64,000 bases of DNA from Cellulophaga tyrosinoxydans (GTDB lineage Bacteria; Bacteroidota; Bacteroidia; Flavobacteriales; Flavobacteriaceae): positions 11,162 to 75,161 of the forward strand of contig NZ_FWXO01000001.1 of NCBI RefSeq assembly GCF_900176415.1, written 5' to 3'. Below, in pieces: positions 45,214 through 54,019 of this stretch (its first letter is position 1; the number at the start of each line of letters is the position of its first letter). The notes under the pieces are model-generated. The model had not been told where the DNA came from and did not search any database. It saw only the letters and a list, made by a program, of their open reading frames with translations. A program made the position numbers and the translations under genes.

Positions 45214-45369
45214 AGAAATGACAAAGAACAAAACATTGGCTAAAGCGTAAAATGCAAATTATCTTTATTCACATATTTTTAAAATAAATCTTCTTAAGTA
45301 CCGAAAAACATTTTCAATTTTCTTTACTTTGACTAGTCATACTTTTACAGTTAAATGCAATAGATAAAA

Positions 45370-46350
45370 ATGAAAAAAAATATTGCCATAATAATGGGTG
45401 GTTACTCCAGTGAGTACAAAATTTCTTTAAAAAGCGGCAGCGTTGTCTACAAATACTGCAATAAAGAAAAATTTAATCTTTTTAGCATTCATATTTTTAA
45501 AGATAAATGGGTGCATGTGACTGAAAACAATGAAGAAATACCTGTAAATAAACATGATTTCTCAATATTAGTAGAGGGTCAAAAAATTACATTTGATTGT
45601 GTATTTAATGCTATACATGGTTCACCAGGCGAAGACGGACTAATGCAATCTTATTTTAAACTTCTGGGAATACCTCAAACCTCTTGCGACGCCTACCAAT
45701 CTGCATTAACATTTAATAAAAGAGATTTATTAAGTGTTTTAAAACCATATGGCATAAAATCGGCGGCATCTTATTATTTAAATTTAGGGGATGCTATTGA
45801 TGAAAACATAATTGTATCAAAAGTTGGGTTACCATGTTTTGTTAAGGCTAATAAGGCAGGAAGTAGTTTTGGAATATCAAAAGTTTACAAAAAAGAAGAA
45901 TTAAAAGCCGCCATAGAAAATGCGTATAAAGAAGATGATGAAATTATCATTGAAGGTTTTCTAAATGGTACTGAAGTTTCTGTAGGGGTAATTAAATACC
46001 AAGGCGAAACCAAAGTATTGCCAATTACTGAAATTGTATCTGAAAATGACTTTTTTGATTACGAAGCCAAATATGCTGGAAAATCTCAGGAAATTACTCC
46101 TGCAAGAATTTCAAAAGTGCAAGAAAAAAATGTAAGTGAAATGGCTAAATTGGCTTATGATGTTTTAAAAATGAAAGGCTTTTCAAGAAGCGAATTTATT
46201 TTTATTGGAGATGAACCATATATGCTTGAAATGAATACAACTCCAGGTTTAACTGAAGAAAGCATATTACCACAACAAGCAAAAGCAGCCGGAATAACCT
46301 TATCTGAACTGTTTGATAACGCAATAAATGAGGCTTTAAATTCAAAATAA
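45370..46350 (+). CDS. ddl: D-alanine--D-alanine ligase
   Basis: Ddl makes the D-Ala-D-Ala dipeptide for peptidoglycan. The 326-residue ATP-grasp enzyme has MGGYSSEYKISLKSG at the N-terminus, NAIHGSPGEDGLMQSYF, the lid segment KANKAGSSFGISKV, EGFLNGTEVSVGVI and the Mg-binding EMNTTPGLTEES. The residue pattern is that of a D-Ala ligase rather than a D-Ala-D-Lac ligase, as judged from the overall similarity. It stands divergent to the PASTA gene and is followed 31 bases later by coaD. Confidence 0.96.
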   Translation: MKKNIAIIMGGYSSEYKISLKSGSVVYKYCNKEKFNLFSIHIFKDKWVHVTENNEEIPVNKHDFSILVEGQKITFDCVFNAIHGSPGEDGLMQSYFKLLGIPQTSCDAYQSALTFNKRDLLSVLKPYGIKSAASYYLNLGDAIDENIIVSKVGLPCFVKANKAGSSFGISKVYKKEELKAAIENAYKEDDEIIIEGFLNGTEVSVGVIKYQGETKVLPITEIVSENDFFDYEAKYAGKSQEITPARISKVQEKNVSEMAKLAYDVLKMKGFSRSEFIFIGDEPYMLEMNTTPGLTEESILPQQAKAAGITLSELFDNAINEALNSK

Positions 46351-46381
46351 GTATATTTATAAATAGCTATAAACTCTTTCT

Positions 46382-46837
46382 ATGAGACGCGCAATATTTC
46401 CAGGATCCTTTGACCCACTAACTTTAGGACATTATGATATTATACAAAGAGGAATAACTTTGTTTGATGAACTTATTATTGCGATAGGTGTAAATTCCGA
46501 TAAGAAATACATGTTTACTTTAGAAGAGAGAAAACAGTTTATAAAGCAAGCGTTTAGTAACGAGCCTAAAATAAAAGTACTTACCTACGAAGGACTGACA
46601 GTAGACTTCTGTAAAAAAATTAATGCTAATTTTATTTTAAGAGGATTACGTAATCCAGGAGATTTTGAATTTGAAAAAGCCATTGCTCATACCAACCGTA
46701 AGCTTTCTGAAATTGAAACTGTGTTTTTATTAACATCGTCTGGAAAATCTTACATTAGTTCGTCTATTGTAAGAGATGTAATTAAAAATGGAGGAGACTA
46801 CACTGGTTTGGTCCCTGATTCTGTACGGGTAAAATAA
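46382..46837 (+). CDS. coaD: Phosphopantetheine adenylyltransferase
   Basis: CoaD catalyses the penultimate step of coenzyme A synthesis. The 151-residue protein has the nucleotidyltransferase motif GSFDPLTLGHYDII (TxGH at about 15-18), GVNSDKKYMFT, FILRGLRNPGDFEFE and the ISSSIVRDV motif. Length is standard. It probably shares a transcript with ddl. Confidence 0.97.
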   Translation: MRRAIFPGSFDPLTLGHYDIIQRGITLFDELIIAIGVNSDKKYMFTLEERKQFIKQAFSNEPKIKVLTYEGLTVDFCKKINANFILRGLRNPGDFEFEKAIAHTNRKLSEIETVFLLTSSGKSYISSSIVRDVIKNGGDYTGLVPDSVRVK

Positions 46838-47041
46838 TTACATCTTGATTTTCACAGACTTTAGAAAAATAATGCATTTCAAAGCCTATTAAGAGCTTGT
46901 ATTTATTATTTTTTATTGAAGTTCCTACGATACCACAATAACAGTAATTCCCTTAATCACCACTATTTTTCAAGAATTCACAACAATACTCCCTCTATTT
47001 GGAATATACTTTATATTTTAGTAGGAAATTTATTACCCCCG

Positions 47042-48886
47042 TTGAAAAGCCATATAAAAAATAGTACAGATTATCTTATAAAACAACTTCCAAAAGCAAC
47101 TGCTTATGTGAATTTGAATATGAATATTATTCATATCTCGGATAGCTGGGTTAATACATTTGAATTTTCAAGAAATTTAAGTGATGACTCCAATATTTTA
47201 AACGCATTTCCACTGTTGAGCAATGAATGGCAACAAGATTTAGAATATGCATTTTTAGGTTTTAAAAATATAGCCAGGAAAGATAAATATTTTGATAGAG
47301 ACAACAAGCTTAATTGGCTAGAATGGATTATTCATCCTTGGTATGACGAAAAAGAAAATGTTATAGGAGCCATTATTCAAATTGAAAATATTTCGAAAAC
47401 TATAGAATTAGAACAGAAAGTTGAAAAATTAGAACTTCTATTAAATGCAAAATCCGAAATCGCTAAAATAGGTAGTTGGGAATACAATGTTATTACCAAC
47501 AAACTTACTTGGTGCAAAATGACGAAGTTAATTCATGAAGTGCCACTTGATTATTGTCCAAGTATTGAAATGGCCTTAAACTTTTATAAAGAAGGGTATT
47601 CCAGAAATTTAGTAAGACAAAGGGTTGAAAAAGCCATGAAAGATGGCGACACTTGGCACGAAAAGCTTCAATTAACTACCGCAAAAGGTAATGATATATG
47701 GGTTCAAGCTTCAGGTAAAGCTATTTTTGATGATGGCAAATTAGTAGGGTTAATAGGATCATTTCAAGACATAACTGAAGAAGTTAAAGTACAACAGAAA
47801 ACCAAGGATAGCGAAGTACTTTTAAGAACATTAATTGATAATTTGCCTTTAAATGTGTTTATAAAAGATTTAGAATCTAGAAAAACTTTAGTAAACAAAT
47901 CAGAATGCGACTACCTTGGCATGTCAAATGATGAAATAATTGGTAAGGACGATTTTGAATTATTTCATAAAGAATCTGCTGAAATTTCAAGAAAAGAAGA
48001 TCTACACATAGTCCAGTCTTTAACTCCTATGATTAGAAAGGAAACTTTAAACATTAAAAAAGACGGTACCAAAACAATGTTCTTAACTTCAAAAATTCCG
48101 TTACTAAATGATTATTTAGAACCTACAGGAATTATTGGATTTAGCCTAGATATAACGCATTTAAAAGAAAAAGAAAAAGAACTTAGACGATTAGTACATA
48201 TAACTTCTTTGCAAAATAAAAAACTAATAAATTTTGCTCATATAGTTTCCCATAATTTAAGATCGCATACAGCTAACTTCTCTATGCTTCTAGGGTTTTT
48301 AATTAAAGAAAAAAGTGATGAGGAAAGAGAAAACCTTCTTAATATGCTTATTTCAGAATCGGATAATTTACTTGAAACTATAGATAATCTAAACGAGGTT
48401 GTTGAAATCAATACTGTGCAGAATCAAGTAAGCAAACCAATTCATATTAACACCACCATAACTAAAATTAAAAAGAGCATTAAGTCACTCTTAAGACATA
48501 AAAAATCTAGGATCAAAAATTTAATTGATGATTCGGTTTATGTAAATGGTATTCCATCGTATGTAGATAACATTCTTCTAAATGTAATTTCAAATGCAAT
48601 AAAATTTGAAGACCCAAGAAAAGAATGTGTTGTAGAAATAAGTGCGAAAAAATTAAAAAAATACACGGTCATTACCATAAAAGACAATGGTATTGGTATA
48701 GATCTTGAAAAAAATAAAACTAAAATTTTTGGAATGTACAAAATATTCCATCAACATAATGATTCACGTGGAATAGGATTATTCATTTCTAAAAATCAGA
48801 TTGAGGCTATGAAAGGGAAGTTTGTTTTAAGAAGTAAAGTTGACAAAGGCACAACTTTTAATATTTATTTTAAAGAAAATGATTAA
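47042..48886 (+). CDS. Multi-PAS sensor histidine kinase
   Basis: The kinase has about 614 residues from the TTG at 47042. The frame also extends upstream to a TTG at 46916, but those 42 codons look non-coding and no ATG is available before 47120. Three PAS domains (about residues 10-120, 135-245 and 260-375) precede a DHp helix with VSHNLRSH (phosphorylatable His) and a HATPase domain with NAIKF, DNGIGID and GRGIGLFISK. No membrane segment is present, so it is a cytosolic sensor. It overlaps the receiver gene by 8 bases, marking the pair as one system. Confidence 0.85.
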   Translation: MKSHIKNSTDYLIKQLPKATAYVNLNMNIIHISDSWVNTFEFSRNLSDDSNILNAFPLLSNEWQQDLEYAFLGFKNIARKDKYFDRDNKLNWLEWIIHPWYDEKENVIGAIIQIENISKTIELEQKVEKLELLLNAKSEIAKIGSWEYNVITNKLTWCKMTKLIHEVPLDYCPSIEMALNFYKEGYSRNLVRQRVEKAMKDGDTWHEKLQLTTAKGNDIWVQASGKAIFDDGKLVGLIGSFQDITEEVKVQQKTKDSEVLLRTLIDNLPLNVFIKDLESRKTLVNKSECDYLGMSNDEIIGKDDFELFHKESAEISRKEDLHIVQSLTPMIRKETLNIKKDGTKTMFLTSKIPLLNDYLEPTGIIGFSLDITHLKEKEKELRRLVHITSLQNKKLINFAHIVSHNLRSHTANFSMLLGFLIKEKSDEERENLLNMLISESDNLLETIDNLNEVVEINTVQNQVSKPIHINTTITKIKKSIKSLLRHKKSRIKNLIDDSVYVNGIPSYVDNILLNVISNAIKFEDPRKECVVEISAKKLKKYTVITIKDNGIGIDLEKNKTKIFGMYKIFHQHNDSRGIGLFISKNQIEAMKGKFVLRSKVDKGTTFNIYFKEND

Positions 48887-49286
48887 CTCTATTTTTATAA
48901 TTGATGATGATGCAATAACAGTGTTTGGAATTAGAAAACTGCTTGCCACTGTTGTATCTTGTACAAACATCACTAATTTTTCTAACGGAAAATTAGCTAT
49001 GGAACATTTTGAAAACTTAGGTAATGATAATGAGTTGCCAGATATAATTTTTCTAGATTTAAATATGCCCATAATGGATGGATGGGAATTTTTAGAAGCA
49101 TTTATTAAACTTCCTATAAAACAAAAAATAACAATAAACATTGTTACTTCATCTATAAACAGTCTGGATAGAGACAAATCCAATACGTTTAAAAACAGAA
49201 CCCATCATAAGATAACGTATAACACCAAACCGTTAAATAAAGACGAAATTCAAAATATCACAAATCCAGCGAAACAACAGCACTAA
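48879..49286 (+). CDS. Stand-alone receiver domain response regulator
   Basis: From the ATG at 48879 (MINSIFIIDDDAIT) the protein has 135 residues and is a single CheY-like receiver. The acidic pocket IDDD, the phosphorylated Asp in FLDLNMPIMDG (about residue 60) and the conserved Lys in YNTKPL are present. There is no DNA-binding output domain. It overlaps the upstream kinase by 8 bases and probably relays its signal to another protein. A TTG-initiated longer frame is rejected. Confidence 0.9.
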   Translation: MINSIFIIDDDAITVFGIRKLLATVVSCTNITNFSNGKLAMEHFENLGNDNELPDIIFLDLNMPIMDGWEFLEAFIKLPIKQKITINIVTSSINSLDRDKSNTFKNRTHHKITYNTKPLNKDEIQNITNPAKQQH

Positions 49287-49410
49287 AAATTGACTATTTT
49301 TGACAATTAATCTATAAATCAGTACTTTCAATTAAGAAAACTAAAATGCTGTTTTAATTTCGGCATATATTTTCCTTAATACTGTTTATTAATTGCAAAC
49401 TTAAAAGTCG

Positions 49411-51174
49411 ATGAAATTTTACTTCAGTTTATTGTGTGTTCTTCTCTTGTTTGCCTGTGAATCTCAAAAAGAAAGAGAAACATCTGATTATCATACTCCG
49501 TTTGAAACATCAAAAGGAGAAGAAACAGCCACTTATCAAGAAACTATAGATTTTTATATAAGGCTAGCTAAAGAATTTCCAGAAATTAATATTCAAACTA
49601 TTGGAGAAACAGATAGTGGCTTACCGCTACATTTAGTTACCTATAATTTAGATTCTGATTTTAATTTCAAAAAAATACAAGAATCCAAAACAGTAATATT
49701 AATAAATAATGGTATCCATCCTGGCGAGAGCGATGGTATAGATGCTACCATGTTATTATTTAGGGACCTAGTTTTAAAAAAAATACCATCTCCAGAAAAC
49801 ACTGTTATTGCCACCATACCCGTTTATAATGTTGGTGGAGCACTAAATAGAAATAGTACTACACGAGCGAACCAGAATGGCCCTAAATCTTATGGTTTTA
49901 GAGGAAATGCACAAAATTATGATCTAAATAGAGATTTTATAAAATCTGACACTAAAAACGCTAAAACATTCGCAGATATTTATCATTTGGTAAAACCAGA
50001 TATTTTTATTGATAATCATGTTAGCAACGGTGCGGACTATCAATACACACTTACACACTTATTTACCCAGCATAATAAATTGGGGCTAGATTTAGGAGCA
50101 TATCTTCAGAATGACTTAATGCCAAAACTTGAGCAGAATTTAAAAGAAAACAAATGGGATATAACTCCATATGTAAATGTTTACAATACGGTTCCTGAGA
50201 AGGGCTTTACACAATTTATGGATTACCCTCGCTACTCTTCTGGTTATACTGCCTTATGGAACACAGTAGGCATGATGGTGGAAACCCACATGTTAAAACC
50301 TTACAAGTCTAGAGTTCAAGGCACTTACGAAATAATGAAGCAAATGATTGCTATTGCCGAAGTAGATGGAAAATTAATTAAGGAGTTAAGAGCAAAATCT
50401 AATATAGAAACTCAAGAATTGGTCAATTATCCTTTACAATGGGAAATTGACACCACTAAATCTACCATCATAAATTTCAAGGGCTTTGAAGCAGACACAC
50501 TTATAAGTGAAGTAACTGGTTTTCCTCGTCTTAAATATGATCAATCCAGACCATTTACTAAAGAAGTAGTATATCAAAATTATTACAAACCTAGTGTCGA
50601 AGTTAAAATTCCGAATGCTTATATCGTTAAAAAGAGTAATTACAATGTTATAGATTTACTCACCATTAACCAGATTTCCTTTACGCGAATAAAGAAAGAT
50701 ACCATATTAGAAGTAGAATCGTATCGCATAGAAGAATACGAAACTAACAATAACAGTTACGAAGGTCATTATCCTCATTACAACACCAAGGTCTCTGTTA
50801 GTACAAAAAAAGTACAATTTAATCAAGGAGATGTATTTATACCTACAAAACAATTAGGAATTAGATATATTATGGAAACACTTGAACCCACTGCTACGGA
50901 TTCATTTTTTAATTGGAATTTTTTCGATGGTATATTACAACAGAAAGAAGGTTTTTCTCCATATGTATTCGAAGATATTGCATCAGAATTACTTAAAAAT
51001 AATAAACTTTTAAATGAAGCATTTCAGTTAAAGAAAAGTTCCGACGAGAGCTTTGCCAATGATTGGTACGCTCAGTTATCTTACATTTATCACCACTCGG
51101 AATATTATGAAGCAGCTCATATGCAATATCCAGTTTACCGAGTATTAAGTAATTTTGAAACTATACCTGACTAG
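49411..51174 (+). CDS. Lipoprotein M14 zinc carboxypeptidase
   Basis: The 587-residue protein has a lipobox ending LLFAC (Cys16) and an M14 carboxypeptidase domain. The first zinc-binding motif is NNGIHPGESDGID (H and E), the substrate-binding ENYDLNRDF-type segment reads NAQNYDLNRDF, and the third ligand His is in IDNHVSNG. A second half of about 300 residues has no domain I recognise. It is expected at the outer or inner membrane, trimming peptides or cell-wall stems. It converges with the NUDIX gene with 3 bases between stops. Confidence 0.88.
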   Translation: MKFYFSLLCVLLLFACESQKERETSDYHTPFETSKGEETATYQETIDFYIRLAKEFPEINIQTIGETDSGLPLHLVTYNLDSDFNFKKIQESKTVILINNGIHPGESDGIDATMLLFRDLVLKKIPSPENTVIATIPVYNVGGALNRNSTTRANQNGPKSYGFRGNAQNYDLNRDFIKSDTKNAKTFADIYHLVKPDIFIDNHVSNGADYQYTLTHLFTQHNKLGLDLGAYLQNDLMPKLEQNLKENKWDITPYVNVYNTVPEKGFTQFMDYPRYSSGYTALWNTVGMMVETHMLKPYKSRVQGTYEIMKQMIAIAEVDGKLIKELRAKSNIETQELVNYPLQWEIDTTKSTIINFKGFEADTLISEVTGFPRLKYDQSRPFTKEVVYQNYYKPSVEVKIPNAYIVKKSNYNVIDLLTINQISFTRIKKDTILEVESYRIEEYETNNNSYEGHYPHYNTKVSVSTKKVQFNQGDVFIPTKQLGIRYIMETLEPTATDSFFNWNFFDGILQQKEGFSPYVFEDIASELLKNNKLLNEAFQLKKSSDESFANDWYAQLSYIYHHSEYYEAAHMQYPVYRVLSNFETIPD

Positions 51175-51177
51175 TAC

Positions 51178-51765
51178 TTAATCTTCAAATAATATTTTAA
51201 TATTAGCATAAGAATTTTCAAGTGCTTTTGCAATTTTAACTGGCCCTTTCCAGCGAACTTTTTCTATGCCTTCGTCTAATTGGCCTACCAATTCACCTTT
51301 ATACGAGGTCTTCATTGCGAACCAGTGCACTTCTTTTAACTTATAAGTACCATTGCGCTTAAAAACGTGATAAGTAGTTTTTAAAATATTCTCAATTTTT
51401 AGTCCTTGAACACCCGTTTCTTCGGCTACTTCTCGTAAAGCACATTCTTCTAAGGTTTCTCCTTTGTCTATTTTCCCTTTAGGCAAATCCCATTTATTAT
51501 TTCTGTAAATAAACAAAACCTTACCTTCTCTATTAGTTACTACACCACCAGCAGCAACTACCAAAGGAATTTTTTTTGTGAATTTATTCAGAATCTCCTC
51601 ATTATTAGGATGATATATATAAGCTATACTAACCTTATTTTTAGCCAGTAAATCTATTGCAGCCCTGATAGATTTTTGGTTTAGTAAGAAATATTTATTA
51701 CTAGCGATATCAGAGAGTTTATTTGTTAAAATCAACTGAGACTCATTAACAAAAACTTTATACAT
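51178..51765 (-). CDS. NUDIX hydrolase
   Basis: From the ATG at 51765 the protein has 195 residues (MYKVFVNESQLIL). A TTG start further upstream would overlap pyrE and is rejected. The Nudix box GKIDKGETLEECALREVAEE (residues about 113-132) is complete, preceded by NKWDLPK. The substrate cannot be assigned from the sequence. About 65 residues precede the Nudix domain, more than in the simplest members. Its start codon is 7 bases from that of the divergent pyrE. Confidence 0.9.
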   Translation of the reverse strand: MYKVFVNESQLILTNKLSDIASNKYFLLNQKSIRAAIDLLAKNKVSIAYIYHPNNEEILNKFTKKIPLVVAAGGVVTNREGKVLFIYRNNKWDLPKGKIDKGETLEECALREVAEETGVQGLKIENILKTTYHVFKRNGTYKLKEVHWFAMKTSYKGELVGQLDEGIEKVRWKGPVKIAKALENSYANIKILFED

Positions 51766-51768
51766 TTG
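51761..51768 (+). promoter_or_regulatory. Promoter -7 box of pyrE (TACATTTG)
   Basis: TACATTTG matches TAnnTTTG exactly and ends 4 bases before the pyrE ATG, implying a leaderless or nearly leaderless mRNA. The box covers the start codon of the divergent NUDIX gene. Confidence 0.6.
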
Positions 51769-51772
51769 CAAT

Positions 51773-52414
51773 ATGGTTTTAAGTAAAGACACCGCCAAAA
51801 AAACGGCAGAGCTTTTGTTGCAAATTAATGCAATTAAGTTGAATCCTGAAAATCCTTTTTCATGGGCTTCAGGTTGGAAATCTCCAATTTATTGTGATAA
51901 TAGAATAATACTATCTTATCCTCCAATACGAAATTTTGTTCGTGAAGAGATTGCTAAGCAAGTAGAGAAGCTTTATGGCAAGCCAGATGTTATAGCTGGG
52001 GTTGCCACTGGGGCCATAGGTATTGGTATGCTTGTTGCAGATTATCTTGGTCTACCATTTATTTATGTGCGACCAGAAGCAAAATCTCATGGAAGACAAA
52101 ACCAAATAGAGGGAGCTTTAGAAGCAAACCAAACTGTAGTTGTGATTGAAGATTTAATCAGCACTGGAAAAAGTAGCCTAAATGCGGTAAATGCACTACA
52201 AGACGCCGGAGCCAAGATAAAAGGTATGGTAGCAATTTTCACCTATGGTTTTGACGTAGCCAATGAAAATTTTAAACAACACAATCTTGAGCTACATACA
52301 TTAAGTGATTATGAACATTTAATTGAGCAGGCATCTGAAACCAACTATATTAAAGAAGAACAATTTAAAACATTATTAGAATGGAAGAAAAATCCATCTA
52401 AATGGCAACAATAG
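51773..52414 (+). CDS. pyrE: Orotate phosphoribosyltransferase
   Basis: PyrE converts orotate and PRPP to OMP in pyrimidine synthesis. The 213-residue protein has the type I PRTase fold with YCDNRIILSYPPIRN, GVATGAIGIGMLVAD, YVRPEAKSHGRQNQIEG (flexible loop) and the PRPP motif VVVIEDLISTGKS. The SRPBCC gene follows after 4 bases, so the two are cotranscribed. Confidence 0.97.
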   Translation: MVLSKDTAKKTAELLLQINAIKLNPENPFSWASGWKSPIYCDNRIILSYPPIRNFVREEIAKQVEKLYGKPDVIAGVATGAIGIGMLVADYLGLPFIYVRPEAKSHGRQNQIEGALEANQTVVVIEDLISTGKSSLNAVNALQDAGAKIKGMVAIFTYGFDVANENFKQHNLELHTLSDYEHLIEQASETNYIKEEQFKTLLEWKKNPSKWQQ

Positions 52415-52418
52415 AATT

Positions 52419-52811
52419 ATGCATATAGAAACTCCAAAAAAAACAATAAATAAAAGCAGTCAAGAAGTTTATAATTTTTTGATTGACGTTAAAAACTTTG
52501 AGCACTTAATGCCCGACAACATTAGCAAATTTGAGGTGATTAGTGAAGAACGCTTTCTTTTTGCATTAAAAGGTATGCCTGAGATTGTTTTACAACGTAA
52601 AGAAATGACCCCAAACAGCAAGGTTGTTTTAGGCGCAGCAAGTGATAAATTACCTTTTACATTAACTGCCAATATTATTGAGTTAGGAGCAAACGAAAGC
52701 GAAGTAGTTTTAAGTTTTGAAGGAGAGTTTAATGCCATGATGGCAATGATGATAAAAACTCCTATCACTAATTTTATGGGAACACTTTCAGAGAATTTGA
52801 ATAAAGTTTAA
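52419..52811 (+). CDS. SRPBCC/START-like family protein
   Basis: The 130-residue protein starts with the SRPBCC pattern: KKTINKSSQEVYNFLIDVKN, then NISKFEVISEERFLFALKGMPEI and a C-terminal helix IKTPITNFMGTLSENL. The fold binds hydrophobic ligands in a deep cavity. The ligand is unknown. Its stop overlaps that of the convergent birA by 4 bases with no terminator between, so transcripts of both strands must overlap. Confidence 0.85.
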   Translation: MHIETPKKTINKSSQEVYNFLIDVKNFEHLMPDNISKFEVISEERFLFALKGMPEIVLQRKEMTPNSKVVLGAASDKLPFTLTANIIELGANESEVVLSFEGEFNAMMAMMIKTPITNFMGTLSENLNKV

Positions 52812-53539
52812 TACAACAGCTTTATTTCTTTTAAATCAAATTCCTGAAAAATTTCATCCTCTTTTTCTACTAAAAGTTTACCGTTGTCATTTACATTTCT
52901 AATGATACCGGTAAACATTTGGTCAGCATCATTTTTAAAAGTAGAAACCTTATCTTTTTTAAATAATACTTTTAAATATAATTGTTTTAATTCTAGTTCT
53001 TTTCCGGTTAGAATGGTTTCGAACAACTGTTCCAGATTTTTCATGAAGTTTAACAGCACTTCATCCAAATTGTAATGAATACCTGTAAGCAATTTTAAAG
53101 AGGATACATTTACCAAATTATTAAATTCAATTTGGTTAATATTTAATCCAATTCCGATTACTGAAGCTTGTATTTTTGTTCCAGATAAAATGTTTTCGAT
53201 TAAAATACCGCATATTTTATTATTCCCTGACAAAATGTCGTTAGGCCACTTTATTTTTAAGTCAGGTATTTGCATGTCATTTAACGTAGTATAGACCGCT
53301 AATGAAGTGGCTATATTTAATAAAAATTGATGCTTAACTTCAAACGTCTTAAACAATTTTAAAACGCTAAAGGTTAGGTTTTTACCAGATTCAGAATCCC
53401 AAATTGTTCCCATCTGGCCTCTGCCTTTTGTTTGCGTATTTGCAACAACAACAGTATAATCCCTAGCTTGTAAACTTGACATCAAATTTTTCAAGTACAA
53501 ATTAGTAGAGTCTATGGCATCAAGTTTGATTATTTGCAT
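52808..53539 (-). CDS. birA: Biotin--[acetyl-CoA-carboxylase] ligase
   Basis: BirA attaches biotin to the biotin carboxyl carrier protein. The 243-residue protein has DAIDSTNLYLK, TKGRGQMGTIWDSESGKNLTFS (ATP and biotin binding), LKIKWPNDILSGNNKICGIL and a C-terminal SH3-like domain. It lacks the N-terminal winged helix of E. coli BirA, so it is a ligase without a repressor role. Confidence 0.95.
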   Translation of the reverse strand: MQIIKLDAIDSTNLYLKNLMSSLQARDYTVVVANTQTKGRGQMGTIWDSESGKNLTFSVLKLFKTFEVKHQFLLNIATSLAVYTTLNDMQIPDLKIKWPNDILSGNNKICGILIENILSGTKIQASVIGIGLNINQIEFNNLVNVSSLKLLTGIHYNLDEVLLNFMKNLEQLFETILTGKELELKQLYLKVLFKKDKVSTFKNDADQMFTGIIRNVNDNGKLLVEKEDEIFQEFDLKEIKLLY

Positions 53540-53606
53540 ATGTTAACTATTGTATAAAACTTCAATCTTATTGCTGAAAACAATAGCTAAGAAAACAAAA
53601 AAATAA

Positions 53607-53614
53607 TAACTTTG
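53607..53614 (+). promoter_or_regulatory. Promoter -7 box of rsfS (TAACTTTG)
   Basis: TAACTTTG matches TAnnTTTG exactly and lies 19 bases before the rsfS ATG. No clear -33 element was seen. Confidence 0.5.
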
Positions 53615-53633
53615 CAGAAATTAAAATTTTTGA

Positions 53634-54008
53634 ATGCAGAAAAAGCAAACTAGCGTAGATGAACTCATCAGTTTTATTCTAGAAGGAATAGAGGAAGTAA
53701 AAGGTAACAATGTAAATTTACTTGACCTAAGAGAAATTGAAAATACGGTTTGCGACTATTTCATAATCTGTAACGGTACTTCAAACACGCATGTAAATGC
53801 AATCGTAGGTTCTATCCAAAAAACTGTTAGCAAAAACATTAAAGACAAACCTTGGCATGTAGAAGGTTCGGAAAACTCTGAATGGATTTTAATGGACTAT
53901 GTTAATGTAGTTGTTCATGTTTTTCAAAAACATGTTAGAGAATTTTATGACATTGAGGGGCTTTGGGGAGACGCAAAGGTTACGGTGATTGAAAATAGTT
54001 TTAAATAA
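53634..54008 (+). CDS. rsfS: Ribosome silencing factor RsfS
   Basis: RsfS binds L14 and prevents subunit joining in starved cells. The 124-residue protein shows VNLLDLREIENTVCDYFIIC, NGTSNTHVNAIVGSI, KPWHVEGSENSEWILMDYVN and VHVFQKHVREFYDIEGLWGD, all standard for the RsfS/YbeB family. ftsH follows after 11 bases. Confidence 0.96.
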   Translation: MQKKQTSVDELISFILEGIEEVKGNNVNLLDLREIENTVCDYFIICNGTSNTHVNAIVGSIQKTVSKNIKDKPWHVEGSENSEWILMDYVNVVVHVFQKHVREFYDIEGLWGDAKVTVIENSFK

Positions 54009-54019
54009 GAAAAAGAAAA

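Noticed and set aside
45328-45350. TTGACT sequence before ddl resembling an E. coli -35 box
   Set aside because: Bacteroidota promoters use TTG and TAnnTTTG; no matching -7 box lies at the right distance, so no promoter is called.
46916-47041. Upstream extension of the PAS kinase from a TTG at 46916
   Set aside because: The 42 added residues have a composition unlike coding sequence and no family similarity; the TTG at 47042 gives a start close to the first PAS domain.
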